DNA from: an uncultured Prevotellaceae bacterium
GTDB taxonomy: Bacteria; Bacteroidota; Bacteroidia; Bacteroidales; Bacteroidaceae
Reading direction: 5' to 3'
DNA length: 64,000 nucleotides
NCBI GenBank assembly: GCA_937898415.1
Contig: CALDLA010000122.1
Span: forward strand, 28,775-92,774
The position numbers and the translations under genes are program-made. Positions 51,934 through 61,018 of the stretch are shown here, one piece after another. The notes under the pieces were generated by a model that was given only the letters and a program-made list of their open reading frames with translations, made no database searches and had not been told where the DNA came from. Every line of letters begins with the position of its first letter. Within the stretch, counting starts at the first letter, position 1.

Positions 51934-51980
51934 GAAATAAAAAAATGACGCTATTTTTCGTTTATAACGAATAAAATGCG

Positions 51981-51988
51981 TAATTTTG
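51981..51988 (+). promoter_or_regulatory. -7 box for the aspartate aminotransferase gene
   Basis: TAATTTTG, 26 bases upstream of ATG 52015. A TTTTTCG tract ends 20 bases before it and may serve as the -33 element. Confidence 0.55.
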
Positions 51989-52014
51989 CACGGAATTTTA
52001 GACAACAACATACA

Positions 52015-53211
52015 ATGACACAATTATCCAAGCGCCTGCAAAGGCTTGCACCATCGGCCACACTGGCCATGTCGCAGAAGAGTTCTGAGATGAAGGCTCA
52101 GGGCATTGACGTGATTAACATGAGCGTCGGAGAACCCGACTTCAACACGCCCGACCACATCAAACAGGCCGCCAAACTGGCCATCGACGAGAACTATTCA
52201 CGCTATTCACCGGTTCCCGGCTATCCCAACCTACGCCAGGCCATAGCCCGCAAGCTGGAACGCGAGAACCAGCTGCACTACCAGCCCAGTGAAATCTTAG
52301 TGTCGAACGGTGCCAAGCAGAGCGTCACCAATACCATCATGTCGCTGGTGGACGACGGCGAGGAGGTCATCATCCCCGCCCCCTACTGGGTCAGTTATCC
52401 CCAGATGGTCAAGCTGGCCGGCGGCACTCCCGTCATCGTCGAGGCTACCTTCGAACAGAACTTCAAGATGACCGCAGCACAACTGGAGGCGGCCATCACC
52501 CCGAAGACCCGCATGGTCATCCTCTGCTCACCCAGCAATCCTACTGGTTCGGTCTATAACAAGGAGGAACTGCAGTCGCTGGCCGAGGTCATCCTGCGCC
52601 ATGAGGACCTCTACGTGCTGGCTGATGAGATCTACGAGCATATCAACTACGTCGGCCACCATGAGTCCATCGCCCAGTTCCCCGGCATGAAGGAGCGCGC
52701 CATCATCGTCAACGGCGTCAGCAAGGCCTATGCCATGACTGGCTGGCGCATCGGCTACATCGCCGCCCCCGAGTGGATTGTCAAGGGCTGCAACAAACTG
52801 CAGGGACAGTACACCAGCGGTCCTTGCTCCGTCAGCCAGATGGCAGCTCTGGCCGCCTATACCGACAGTCAGCAGTGCGTGGAGGACATGCGTCTGGCCT
52901 TTGAGCGCCGCCGCGACCTCATCGTGAAACTGGCCAAGGACATCCCCGGTCTTGAGGTCAACGTCCCTGAGGGAGCCTTCTACCTCTTCCCCAAGTGTTC
53001 AAGTTTCTACGGCAAGACAGCGCCTGACGGAAAGACCATCGGGAACAGCACCGACCTGGCCATGTACCTGCTCGAAGAAGGCCATGTAGCCACCGTCGGA
53101 GGCGACGCTTTTGGCGACCCTGACTGCTTCCGAATGAGTTATGCAACAAGTGATGAAAACATCGTCGAAGCCCTGCGTCGAATCAAGGAAGTGTTGAGCA
53201 AACTGCAATAG
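52015..53211 (+). CDS. class I/II aminotransferase, aspartate aminotransferase-like
   Basis: 398 residues from ATG 52015 (MTQLSKRLQRLAPSATLAM); the earlier in-frame ATG at 51976 precedes the -7 box. The PLP lysine is K237 in VNGVSKAYAMTGWRIGY; SVGEPDFNTPDHIKQAA and CSPSNPTGSVYN are family I-gamma aspartate aminotransferase blocks. It probably interconverts aspartate and 2-oxoglutarate with oxaloacetate and glutamate, and might also accept prephenate or aromatic acids. Confidence 0.9.
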   Translation: MTQLSKRLQRLAPSATLAMSQKSSEMKAQGIDVINMSVGEPDFNTPDHIKQAAKLAIDENYSRYSPVPGYPNLRQAIARKLERENQLHYQPSEILVSNGAKQSVTNTIMSLVDDGEEVIIPAPYWVSYPQMVKLAGGTPVIVEATFEQNFKMTAAQLEAAITPKTRMVILCSPSNPTGSVYNKEELQSLAEVILRHEDLYVLADEIYEHINYVGHHESIAQFPGMKERAIIVNGVSKAYAMTGWRIGYIAAPEWIVKGCNKLQGQYTSGPCSVSQMAALAAYTDSQQCVEDMRLAFERRRDLIVKLAKDIPGLEVNVPEGAFYLFPKCSSFYGKTAPDGKTIGNSTDLAMYLLEEGHVATVGGDAFGDPDCFRMSYATSDENIVEALRRIKEVLSKLQ

Positions 53212-53268
53212 TTTCACTTTTTATGAGTTAAAAGATATTAATTAGGCGAGAATGACGCTATAAATTAT

Positions 53269-53276
53269 TATCTTTG
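53269..53276 (+). promoter_or_regulatory. -7 box for the exbB-exbD-tonB operon
   Basis: TATCTTTG, 69 bases upstream of the exbB ATG. No clear TTTG -33 element is seen. Confidence 0.55.
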
Positions 53277-53345
53277 CGGGGTGATTAACTTTATATCGGA
53301 TATTTACAACTTAAATTATTTAATAACTAAAAATTAAATCAAATT

Positions 53346-54176
53346 ATGGCAACAACAACGAAGGCTGCAGCCCCGGCCAAAAAATCATCGGGCTTCAAAG
53401 GCGTAAAGGATGCATGGATCATTCTGGTAATCTGCTGTATCATCGCTTATTGTTTCTATTTCTTTGTGCTCGGTGACCCCAGCCACTTCCAGGGCGGCGA
53501 CCGTGAAGGACACCCCGCAGACCTGATGGGTACTGTTTACAAGGGCGGTTTCGTGGTAGGTCTTATCCTCACCCTGCTGCTTTCAGTGATCGTGCTCGGC
53601 GTAGAGCGCTTCTTCGCTATCAAGTCGGCTTCTGGTAAGATCAACCTGGCTAAGTTCACGGCTCAGGTGAAGGACGCCATCAAGGCTCAGGACTTTGGCA
53701 AGGCTAAGGATCTGTGCGCTAAGATGCAGGGCTCAGTGGCCAACGTGGTGCTGGCTTCTATCAACATGTATGAGACCGTTGAGAAGGACGAGACCCTGAA
53801 GAAGTCTCAGAAGATCTCTAAGATTCAGCAGGCTCACGAGGAGGCTACCCAGCTGGAGATGCCTACCCTGACGATGAACCTCCCCATGGTTGCTACCATC
53901 GTATCTCTCGGTACCCTGACCGCTCTGTTCGGTACGGTGCTCGGTATGATCGGATCATTCCAGGCTCTGTCTGCCGGTGGTGGTGCTGACTCAATGGCAC
54001 TGTCTGCAGGTATCTCTGAGGCTCTGGTGAACACGGCCTCTGGTATCTTGACATCATGGGTTGCTACCGTGGTTTACAACTACTTCTCAAACAAGATCGA
54101 CAAGCTGACGTTCGCTCTCGACGAGGTTGGTTACACTATCGCTGCTACATACGACTCTAACCACCACGAGGCATAA
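53346..54176 (+). CDS. exbB: MotA/TolQ/ExbB proton channel family protein
   Basis: A 276-residue inner-membrane protein with membrane segments near 25-45, 60-85, 175-200 and 225-250 and the ExbB/TolQ block (MPTLTMNLPMVATIVSLGTL, ALSAGISEALVNTASGIL). With the ExbD proteins it uses proton-motive force to energise TonB. It is the first gene of a six-gene plus-strand set. Confidence 0.9.
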   Translation: MATTTKAAAPAKKSSGFKGVKDAWIILVICCIIAYCFYFFVLGDPSHFQGGDREGHPADLMGTVYKGGFVVGLILTLLLSVIVLGVERFFAIKSASGKINLAKFTAQVKDAIKAQDFGKAKDLCAKMQGSVANVVLASINMYETVEKDETLKKSQKISKIQQAHEEATQLEMPTLTMNLPMVATIVSLGTLTALFGTVLGMIGSFQALSAGGGADSMALSAGISEALVNTASGILTSWVATVVYNYFSNKIDKLTFALDEVGYTIAATYDSNHHEA

Positions 54177-54207
54177 TTTGTTTTACCTCTTAATTCCTTA
54201 GACGATT

Positions 54208-54828
54208 ATGGGTAAAATAAAAATTGAGAAAAAAGACATCTGGATCGACATGACGCCAATGTCGGACGTGATGACCCTTTTGCTCTGCTTCTTCATGTTG
54301 ACATCAACATTCCTGACGCCAGAGCCTATCAAGGTCAACACTCCGAGCTCCGTGTCCGAGGTCAAGGTGCCCGAGAATGATGTGCTCAATATCCTGGTAT
54401 CACCAGAGGGCAACATCTACGTGGGCTCCGAGAACAAGAACACCATGTTGGACATGATGCAGACGGTAACAGACAAGTTCGGCGTGTCGCTGAACGGTGC
54501 CCAGCTCAAGCACTTCAAGGAAGATGCGATGATTGGTGCGCCTATGTCGCTGTTCACCGACTACTACAGCCTCGACACTGAAAAGATGGGCGAGGAGATC
54601 CAGAAACTGAGCATCCCCCTCGACAGTATCGACGGCGGGAAGAGTGAGTTCCAAGAGTGGGTTACGGCTGCCCGTGAGTCCAACGCCGACATCCGCATAG
54701 CCATCAAGGCCGACGCCAAGACGCCCTATGCCGTCATCAAGAAGATGATGTCAGAGCTGCAGGACATGAACGAGAACCGTTACCAGCTGATTACTAACCT
54801 CGACACTAAAAAACAGGGGGAGATCTAA
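54208..54828 (+). CDS. exbD: ExbD/TolR family protein (first copy)
   Basis: A 206-residue protein with one N-terminal membrane segment (about 17-37, DMTPMSDVMTLLLCFFMLTS) containing the conserved membrane Asp of ExbD/TolR, then a periplasmic domain. It lies 3 bases upstream of a second, diverged ExbD gene; two consecutive ExbD genes are usual in Bacteroidota. Confidence 0.87.
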   Translation: MGKIKIEKKDIWIDMTPMSDVMTLLLCFFMLTSTFLTPEPIKVNTPSSVSEVKVPENDVLNILVSPEGNIYVGSENKNTMLDMMQTVTDKFGVSLNGAQLKHFKEDAMIGAPMSLFTDYYSLDTEKMGEEIQKLSIPLDSIDGGKSEFQEWVTAARESNADIRIAIKADAKTPYAVIKKMMSELQDMNENRYQLITNLDTKKQGEI

Positions 54829-54831
54829 GTT

Positions 54832-55515
54832 ATGGCAAAGAAAGCAGCAAGTAAGCAGAAAAAAATGGACACCCGCGTGAACTTCACGCCGATGGTGGAC
54901 ATGATGATGCTTCTGATCACGTTCTTCATGCTCTGTACGACGCTGAGCAAGCCGCAGGCTATGCAGCTGACGATGCCGAGTAATGACGAAAACATGACCA
55001 AGGAAGACAAGTCGGTGACGAAGGCTTCGTACACCATCACGCTCTACCTTGGTGGCGATGACAAACTGTACTATGTCGAAGGTCTTCCTGAGTACGAGAA
55101 TGCTGAGTGCCTGAAGGAGACGACCTGGGGTAAGGACGGCATCCGCAAACTGCTCATCGAGCACGTCACTGAGGATGGCTTCAGCCCCGTGGCCCGTGTC
55201 ATGATGGCCAAGAAGAAGCTCGACGAGAAGAAGGCCCAGCTGGGTGACAAGATGACCAAGGAGGCATACGACAAAGAACTCTCGGACATCCGTAATGGTA
55301 AGACGGACGAGTTCATGGCAGAGTTCGGCGAAAAGGGTATGCAGACGCTGACGGTCATCATCAAGCCCATGGACATCTCTACCTATGACAACATGGTACA
55401 GGCTCTTGACGAGATGTTGGTTTGCAGTATTGGTAAGTATGTCATTGATAAGGTGAACGAAGACGATGAGAAGCTTCTCACGTTGAAGGGCATCAAGTAT
55501 TCTAATGACAAATAA
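54832..55515 (+). CDS. exbD: ExbD/TolR family protein (second copy)
   Basis: A 227-residue protein with a Lys-rich N-terminus and one membrane segment (about 22-42, NFTPMVDMMMLLITFFMLCT) bearing the conserved Asp. The periplasmic part is longer than in the first copy and includes a charged helical insertion (about 125-150, KKKLDEKKAQLGDKMTKEA). It works with ExbB and TonB. Confidence 0.87.
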   Translation: MAKKAASKQKKMDTRVNFTPMVDMMMLLITFFMLCTTLSKPQAMQLTMPSNDENMTKEDKSVTKASYTITLYLGGDDKLYYVEGLPEYENAECLKETTWGKDGIRKLLIEHVTEDGFSPVARVMMAKKKLDEKKAQLGDKMTKEAYDKELSDIRNGKTDEFMAEFGEKGMQTLTVIIKPMDISTYDNMVQALDEMLVCSIGKYVIDKVNEDDEKLLTLKGIKYSNDK

Positions 55516-55532
55516 AAGAAAGGAACAAGACT

Positions 55533-56366
55533 ATGGCAAAAATAGATCTTATTGACAACAACTGGACCGACCTCGTATTTGAAGGTAAGAACAAAGAGTA
55601 CGGCGCATACGTTCTCCGTCGTGACACTGGTAAGCGTAACGTCAAGGCTCTCATCTGGGTGATGATCGGCATAGCCCTCATCTTCGGTATCGCATACGCC
55701 AACCTGGCTATCCAGAACGCCATGAAGCAGAACGCGGCCATCGAGACCGACGTCGAGCTGTCAAAGCTGGCACAGAAGAAGGAAGCCAAGGTGGAACGTA
55801 AGGAACCCATCAAGGTGGAAGTCGAGCAGAAAGTCGTCGAGAAGGTAAAGAGCTCGGTGAAGTTCACGGCTCCTGAGATTAAGAAGGACGACGAGGTGAA
55901 GCCTGAGGACGAGATCAAGTCACAGGACGACCTCTCGAAGACCAACACCGCCATCGGTACCTTCGATGTGAAAGGTAATGATGAGGCAGAGGGTGAAGTG
56001 CTGAAGGCTAAGGAAGTCGTGGTCGACGAGAAGCCGAAGGAGGAAGAGACCAAGGTGTTCGACGTGGTTGAACAGATGCCTTCGTTCCCCGGTGGCGACG
56101 CCGAACTCATGAAGTTCCTCTCCACCCACATCAAGTATCCGGTAGTAGCTGAGGAGAATGGTATCCAGGGCCGCGTCATCGCAACCTTCGTGGTCGAGCG
56201 CGACGGCTCTATCAGTGACGTGAAGGTCATCAAGTCGGTAGACCCGTCTCTCGACAAGGAGGCCATCCGCGTGCTGAAGTCCATGCCGAAGTGGATTCCC
56301 GGTAAGCAGAACGGTTCGGCCGTACGTGTGAAGTACACCGTTCCCGTAACCTTCAAATTGCAGTAA
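55533..56366 (+). CDS. tonB: TonB family energy-transducing protein
   Basis: A 277-residue protein: cytoplasmic N-terminus, one membrane segment (about 40-60, ALIWVMIGIALIFGIAYANL), a periplasmic linker rich in Lys, Glu and Val (about 75-175), and a C-terminal TonB domain (about 185-277, MPSFPGGDAELMKFLSTHI then GRVIATFVVERDGSISDV). It transmits energy to outer-membrane TonB-dependent (SusC-type) transporters. Its stop overlaps the next start by one base. Confidence 0.92.
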   Translation: MAKIDLIDNNWTDLVFEGKNKEYGAYVLRRDTGKRNVKALIWVMIGIALIFGIAYANLAIQNAMKQNAAIETDVELSKLAQKKEAKVERKEPIKVEVEQKVVEKVKSSVKFTAPEIKKDDEVKPEDEIKSQDDLSKTNTAIGTFDVKGNDEAEGEVLKAKEVVVDEKPKEEETKVFDVVEQMPSFPGGDAELMKFLSTHIKYPVVAEENGIQGRVIATFVVERDGSISDVKVIKSVDPSLDKEAIRVLKSMPKWIPGKQNGSAVRVKYTVPVTFKLQ

Positions 56367-57325
56367 TGAAAAAGAACGCATTCAACAGACTTGTTGGATT
56401 AACATTAACTTTAGGCTTGTTCCTCGCTTGTGGGAACAAGCCTAAATCGCTGCCTTACGACTATGAGGCAGCTGCTGCGGCTTTCGCCTCCGACGAAAGT
56501 TTCTACCCCATCCTGGATGAAGAACTGGAGGTCTATCAGGCCCTGCATGCCCAGGGCGAGCTGAAGCCCATCTACACCGACCAGGAAGATGCCATCAACA
56601 AACTGATGCACAACGAGGTGTGGTTAGCTTTCACCACCCGCCAGTTCTCACAGCGGGAGTTCGAGAGCCTGAAGTCGCGCTCCTTCATACCACGGGTCAT
56701 CCCCATTGCCTACGACGGCCTGGCCATCATCGTCAACAATGCCAACCCGGACACCTGTATCTCCATCAAGGACTTCCGCCGCATTCTCAGTGGTGAGGTC
56801 ACCAAATGGAAAGACATCTATCCCACGTCAAAATTAGGCGAGATTGATGTCGTCTTCGATAACCCCAAGTCGAGCACGGTCACCTTCTGTGTCGATTCCA
56901 TCCTGGGCGGCACGCCCATCCAGGGCAGCGATAACATCGGTGCCGTGAAGAAGAGTGAGGAGGTTATCGACTGGGTGGAACGTCACGAGAACGCCATCGG
57001 AATCATTGGTTCCAACTGGCTCAACGACAAACACGACACCACCAATATCACCTTCAAGAAGAATATTACCGTGATGAAGGTCAGCAGACTGGACAGTGCT
57101 AATGCGCACAACAGTTTCCGGCCTTATCAGTATTATATATACAACGGCAACTACCCCCTCATACGCACCATCTATGCTCTGCTCTGTGAGCCGCGCAACG
57201 GTGTACCGTCGGGCTTTGCCCACTTCTGTCGTCTGCCTAAGGGCCAGATGATTTTCTTCCGCGCCGGACTGCTCCCCATACAGGCTGGAATGGAAGTTCG
57301 CGAAGTGAATGTCACAAGAAAATAA
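56366..57325 (+). CDS. PstS-like phosphate-binding-family lipoprotein
   Basis: A 319-residue periplasmic lipoprotein (lipobox LACG near residue 22) with the PBP-like fold: AFTTRQFSQREFESLK, DGLAIIVNNANPDTCISI, DFRRILSGEVTKWKDIYP. Located in the TonB operon without pst transporter genes, as is common in Bacteroidota, so a role in phosphate import is unproven. The codons just after the start form a very strong hairpin (bases 56410-56446). Confidence 0.83.
   Translation: MKKNAFNRLVGLTLTLGLFLACGNKPKSLPYDYEAAAAAFASDESFYPILDEELEVYQALHAQGELKPIYTDQEDAINKLMHNEVWLAFTTRQFSQREFESLKSRSFIPRVIPIAYDGLAIIVNNANPDTCISIKDFRRILSGEVTKWKDIYPTSKLGEIDVVFDNPKSSTVTFCVDSILGGTPIQGSDNIGAVKKSEEVIDWVERHENAIGIIGSNWLNDKHDTTNITFKKNITVMKVSRLDSANAHNSFRPYQYYIYNGNYPLIRTIYALLCEPRNGVPSGFAHFCRLPKGQMIFFRAGLLPIQAGMEVREVNVTRK
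56410..56446 (+). promoter_or_regulatory. perfect 14-bp hairpin in the start region of the PstS-like gene
   Basis: TTTAGGCTTGTTCC (56410-56423), nine-base loop, GGAACAAGCCTAAA (56433-56446). It lies in codons 15-27, over the signal peptide and lipobox. A perfect stem of this length inside a coding region is unusual and could slow ribosomes or adjust expression relative to tonB; there is no T-tract, so it is not a terminator. Confidence 0.7.
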
Positions 57326-57401
57326 ACCTTTTCACAAAAATAACGTCATAACAACAAAACAATATAACGAAAGAACGTCATAACGACAAAAGAAAACAAA
57401 C

Positions 57402-58856
57402 ATGTCTAACCCTTTTAAAAAAAGAAAGAGTATGAAAACGATTAAATATTTTGTATTGGGCGCCGTGCTGGCAGGTTTCAGCACCAGCGCCATGGCACAG
57501 GACGGCACTAAGGCCGACATCGATGCCGTCAAGAAAATCATTAGTAGCAAACCCGCCGACCTGGCTGACCAGATGAAGGCCTTCGAGAAGAAGAACAAGA
57601 AGAACGCAGAGAACCTCGTCGGTTTTGCCCGCGCCTTCTACGAGGCCAAGGACACGGCAAATGCCTCCAAGTACGTCGAGCTGGCCCTGAAGGCTAACAA
57701 GCAGTATGCTCCGGCCTACATCCTGAAGGGTGACCTCCGCGCACTGGCTGAGGACGGTGGCGGCGCAGCCTCGCTCTACGACCAGGCTATCTACTTCGAC
57801 CCGAAGAACCCCGAGGGCTATCGTAAATACGCCTCCGTCTATCGTAAGATTGACCCGCGTGGGGCCATTGCCAAGCTCAACGACCTCCGTGCCCAGCTGC
57901 CCGACTATCCCGTTGACGCTATCATCGGCCACATCAACTACATCTCCAACAACTTCGACGAGGCTATTGTCGCCTTCGACAAGGTGCCCAAGGACAAGCT
58001 CGACAAGATGGACATCATCGAGAGTGCCTTCTCGGCCTACCTCACCCAGAAGTATGACAAGGGTATCGAGATGACGGAGTTCGGTCTGCAGAAGGAGCCG
58101 CGTAACTCCACGCTCAACCGCCTGGCCATGTTCTGCAACACGGAGAAGGGTAACTATGACAAGGCCATCGACTACGCTGACCGTCTGTTCAACAAGTCTG
58201 ACTCGGCCAACATCTCCTACATGGACTATGTCTATTATGGTAACGCCCTCAACGGTCTGAAGCGCCACGACGAGGCAATTGCCATGTACAACAAGGCCCT
58301 CGACCAGGAGTTCGACAACAAGGACAAGCGCGCCGGTGTCATCAAGACGCTCTCTGACGCCTATAAGGGAACCAAGGACTACGAGAACGCCATCAAGTAC
58401 TACGAGAAGTACCTCAACGAGGTCTCCAAGGCATCAGCCAACGACCACGCCGGACTGGGACAGCTCTACGTGCAGCATGCCAACAACATCGAGGACGCTG
58501 CCCTGAAGCTGGAGAAGTTCAAGAAGGCTGACGAGGTCTATGCCAGCCTGCTGACCAAGTACACTGACATCGAGGACTATGTGGCCTTCCAGCGTGCACG
58601 TATCGGTATGTATATGGACCCCGAGTCCAAGGAAGAGCTGGCTAAGCCCCACTATGAGAAGCTCGTTGAACTGTTAGGCGACAAGGCCGAGCGCGACAAC
58701 ACCGACAACGTCCGCCTGATTGAGGCTTACCGCTACCTCATCTCTTACTACCTGATTACCAAGGACGATAAGAACACGGCCAAGCAGTTTGCTGCCAAGC
58801 TCAAGGAGGTTGACCCCGAGAACGAGACGGCTAAGCAGGTGCTGGAACTGAAATAA
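57402..58856 (+). CDS. signal-peptide tetratricopeptide-repeat protein
   Basis: 484 residues from ATG 57402, or 474 from ATG 57432 (MKTIKYFVLGAVLAGFSTSAMAQ), which gives a conventional signal peptide; the choice is open. The mature protein is helical repeats throughout (for example AFYEAKDTANASKYVELALK and YYGNALNGLKRHDEAIAMYN), a TPR scaffold in the periplasm. It closes the exbB-tonB gene set, as in many Bacteroidota. The 76-base gap before it contains two copies of AACGTCATAAC 30 bases apart. A terminator follows. Confidence 0.85.
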   Translation: MSNPFKKRKSMKTIKYFVLGAVLAGFSTSAMAQDGTKADIDAVKKIISSKPADLADQMKAFEKKNKKNAENLVGFARAFYEAKDTANASKYVELALKANKQYAPAYILKGDLRALAEDGGGAASLYDQAIYFDPKNPEGYRKYASVYRKIDPRGAIAKLNDLRAQLPDYPVDAIIGHINYISNNFDEAIVAFDKVPKDKLDKMDIIESAFSAYLTQKYDKGIEMTEFGLQKEPRNSTLNRLAMFCNTEKGNYDKAIDYADRLFNKSDSANISYMDYVYYGNALNGLKRHDEAIAMYNKALDQEFDNKDKRAGVIKTLSDAYKGTKDYENAIKYYEKYLNEVSKASANDHAGLGQLYVQHANNIEDAALKLEKFKKADEVYASLLTKYTDIEDYVAFQRARIGMYMDPESKEELAKPHYEKLVELLGDKAERDNTDNVRLIEAYRYLISYYLITKDDKNTAKQFAAKLKEVDPENETAKQVLELK

Positions 58857-58872
58857 GAAAAGTAACGAACAT

Positions 58873-58911
58873 GAAGAGGGACTTCCGCTTGGCGGAAGCC
58901 CCTTCTTTTTT
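58873..58911 (+). terminator. intrinsic terminator of the exbB-TPR operon
   Basis: CTTCCGC (58882-58888), loop TTG, GCGGAAG (58892-58898), extended by GAAGAGGG against CCCCTTC with bulges, followed by a run of six T. Confidence 0.85.
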
Positions 58912-58940
58912 GGTTGTTGATAAAAACCCTATCAGATGAA

Positions 58941-59111
58941 TTATGCCTGAAGGGAAATAGCCTCTGACGGGCATACAGAAGCGCAAGTACCGCACTCCGT
59001 GCAAGCATCAGCGTCAATTACATACTTCTCACCCTCAGAGATAGCCTCTACGGGGCACTCACCTGCACATGTTCCACATGCAATGCAGTCATCACCAATT
59101 ACGTAAGCCAT
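58941..59111 (-). CDS. 2[4Fe-4S] ferredoxin
   Basis: A 56-residue protein read on the minus strand from ATG at 59109-59111 (MAYVIGDDCIACGTCAGECP) to TAA at 58941. It has two complete CxxCxxCxxxCP motifs, CIACGTCAGECP and CTECGTCASVCP, in the spacing of clostridial-type ferredoxins, which carry low-potential electrons in anaerobes (for example with pyruvate:ferredoxin oxidoreductase). It stands alone: the terminator of the plus-strand operon lies on one side and its own promoter on the other. Confidence 0.95.
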   Translation of the reverse strand: MAYVIGDDCIACGTCAGECPVEAISEGEKYVIDADACTECGTCASVCPSEAISLQA

Positions 59112-59159
59112 AATCTAAAATTGTTTTAATAAATTAATAAATACTCAATTATTGTGATG

Positions 59160-59167
59160 CAAAGGTA
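59160..59167 (-). promoter_or_regulatory. -7 box for the ferredoxin gene
   Basis: TACCTTTG on the minus strand, about 48 bases upstream of the ferredoxin ATG. The -33 region is AT-rich without an exact TTTG. Confidence 0.55.
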
Positions 59168-59280
59168 AGTAATATTTTCGAAATATACCTAACTTTTGGT
59201 ATCTTTTTTTGCAATTTATACGACGTCGAAATTATTCCGAACATAATATCAGGCCTCTTTCTGCGTTATATATAATGAAT

Positions 59281-60024
59281 ATGAGAAGACTGTTCACCTT
59301 ATTATATATCGTGGCACTGACACTGACCGTCAGCGCCCAGATACGTAAGCCCCAGAACAAGCCCTACATCGACTTGCGCCCGACGCATTTCGGCATCAGC
59401 GTGGGATTCCATATCCAGGACATTGAGATGCAGAACATAGGACAGCAAGTCATCGTGGCCGACGATGGCACAGAGACTATCGAGACCATCGTCTGCGACC
59501 AGGACAACTGGAACCCGGGCTTCAGTGTTGGCGTGCTGGCCGACCAGCGACTCACCAAGCACCTGTCGCTGCGCCTGGCTCCGACCATGCACTTCGGTGC
59601 CAAACACCTGACTTATCATCACCTGACAAAACAAGACGAGGAAGGACGCATGGAGACCGCCACCCAGGACATGAAGAACACGTACATCGCCTTCCCCATC
59701 AACCTGAAGTTCTCGTCCGAGCGGTTCAACAACCACCGTCCCTATATTATCGGGGGCATCAACCCGATGATCAATCTCTCCAGCAAGTCTCAGGATTTCA
59801 TCCAGCTGAAACGCTACGACACGATGGTGGAGGTCGGCCTTGGCTGCGACTTCTACCTCCCGTTCTTCAAACTCATCCCCGAGCTGAAGTTCAGCTACAG
59901 TCTGATGAACTCGTTAGACGGGAAACACGCCGACGAACTGACTGACGGCAGCCATCGTATCTTTACCAACAGTGTGTCGTCAGGTCACGCCAAGATGATT
60001 ACCCTTACATTCTACTTTGAATAG
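59281..60024 (+). CDS. porT: PorT-like outer-membrane beta-barrel protein (type IX secretion)
   Basis: 247 residues from ATG 59281 (MRRLFTLLYIVALTLTVSAQ, a clear signal peptide); ATG 59275 is equally possible. The mature part follows the PorT pattern: LRPTHFGISVGFHIQD, WNPGFSVGVLADQRLTKHLSLRLAP, TYIAFPINLKF, RPYIIGGINPMINL, GLGCDFYLPFFKLIPELKFSYSL, ending in TFYFE. PorT/SprT is an outer-membrane component of the T9SS. Its presence agrees with gldH and with the T9SS-like tail of the CotH protein. General 'porin family' is the fallback call. Confidence 0.75.
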   Translation: MRRLFTLLYIVALTLTVSAQIRKPQNKPYIDLRPTHFGISVGFHIQDIEMQNIGQQVIVADDGTETIETIVCDQDNWNPGFSVGVLADQRLTKHLSLRLAPTMHFGAKHLTYHHLTKQDEEGRMETATQDMKNTYIAFPINLKFSSERFNNHRPYIIGGINPMINLSSKSQDFIQLKRYDTMVEVGLGCDFYLPFFKLIPELKFSYSLMNSLDGKHADELTDGSHRIFTNSVSSGHAKMITLTFYFE

Positions 60025-60062
60025 TATCGTCCCATAACTTCTCATAACTTCTCATAACTACT

Positions 60063-60082
60063 TTCAACTTGCAAAAGTTGAA
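60063..60082. terminator. hairpin between convergent porT and nucleotidase genes
   Basis: TTCAACTT, loop GCAA, AAGTTGAA, ending directly at the nucleotidase stop codon. It could serve both convergent genes but lacks a good T-run on either side. Before it lie three CATAACT(T/A)CT repeats (about 60033-60061). Confidence 0.4.
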
Positions 60083-60928
60083 TCACTTCTTCTCCATATT
60101 GAGAATCAGTTTGCCTACAAACGCCCCGTGTTTTCCGTTCTGATCTACGGGAATCAGCTTCCCCGTCTTGTCAGGAGCATACTCTAAGGTCGGCATATAG
60201 GTATGGGTATGTCCACCCAGCACCAAGTCGCAACCCTCTATCTGACGAATCATCTCCTCGTCGGGATAGGTGGATTCCTTCCAGCCTAAGTGACTGATAC
60301 AGATGACGAGGTCGCACTTCTCCTGCCGGCGCAGGATATCAATATACTTCTGGGCACACTCGGCGGGATCCAGGAACTCCAGCGGCTCGTAGTTCTTCTT
60401 CGCCACCAGTCCCTTCATCTTCGGACAGACGGCAAACACACCAATCTTCACGCCCTTCCGCTTCAGGGTGATATAGGGTTTCACGATGTCCTTCAGCTCC
60501 GTTCCCGTGAAGTCGTAGTTCGAACAGACGATGGGGAAGTTCGCCTTGCTGAAGATCCTCACCATGTTGTCCAGTCCGAAGTCGAACTCATGATTGCCGA
60601 TGGTGGCGGCATCATAGCCCATCTGGTTCATCAGCTCCACCTCCACGTCCCCTTTGAACATGGTGTAGTAGCTGGAACCTTGCGAAAAGTCACCACTGTC
60701 AAACAACAGCAGGTCAGGCGCCTTCTGCCGTTCTTCCTTGACCAAGGCGACGCGGCGCAGGTATCCCCCGCGGCCGGCAATGGCTGTATCCGACAGGGCC
60801 TCCTTCAGGGGGAAAATACACGAGTGCGTATCGTTTGTATGCAGCACCACCAACTCCTTCTCCTTCTTGGCATCGACCGACAACGTCGTCAATAAAGCCA
60901 TTAACATAATAAGGCATCTCCGTCTCAT
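60083..60928 (-). CDS. 5'-nucleotidase metallophosphatase domain protein
   Basis: A 281-residue secreted protein (signal peptide about 1-20) equal to the N-terminal catalytic domain of UshA-type 5'-nucleotidases: LHTNDTHSCIFP, DSGDFSQGSSYY, TIGNHEFDFG and GGHTHTYMP supply the dinuclear metal ligands. It hydrolyses nucleotides in the periplasm. The C-terminal substrate-binding domain is absent and is encoded by the separate gene just upstream on the same strand. Confidence 0.9.
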   Translation of the reverse strand: MRRRCLIMLMALLTTLSVDAKKEKELVVLHTNDTHSCIFPLKEALSDTAIAGRGGYLRRVALVKEERQKAPDLLLFDSGDFSQGSSYYTMFKGDVEVELMNQMGYDAATIGNHEFDFGLDNMVRIFSKANFPIVCSNYDFTGTELKDIVKPYITLKRKGVKIGVFAVCPKMKGLVAKKNYEPLEFLDPAECAQKYIDILRRQEKCDLVICISHLGWKESTYPDEEMIRQIEGCDLVLGGHTHTYMPTLEYAPDKTGKLIPVDQNGKHGAFVGKLILNMEKK

Positions 60929-61018
60929 CTCAATTATATCTTAACCCTTAACCATTCACCATGAACCATTAACCCTTCACCATTCACCATTAACCATGAA
61001 CCATTAACCATGAACCCT
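60929..61018. repeat. ACCATTAACC-type tandem repeats between the nucleotidase genes
   Basis: The 90-base gap is largely variants of a ten-base unit, ACCATTAACC, ACCATTCACC and ACCATGAACC, mixed with AACCCTTCACC. Nothing else is seen. Confidence 0.8.
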
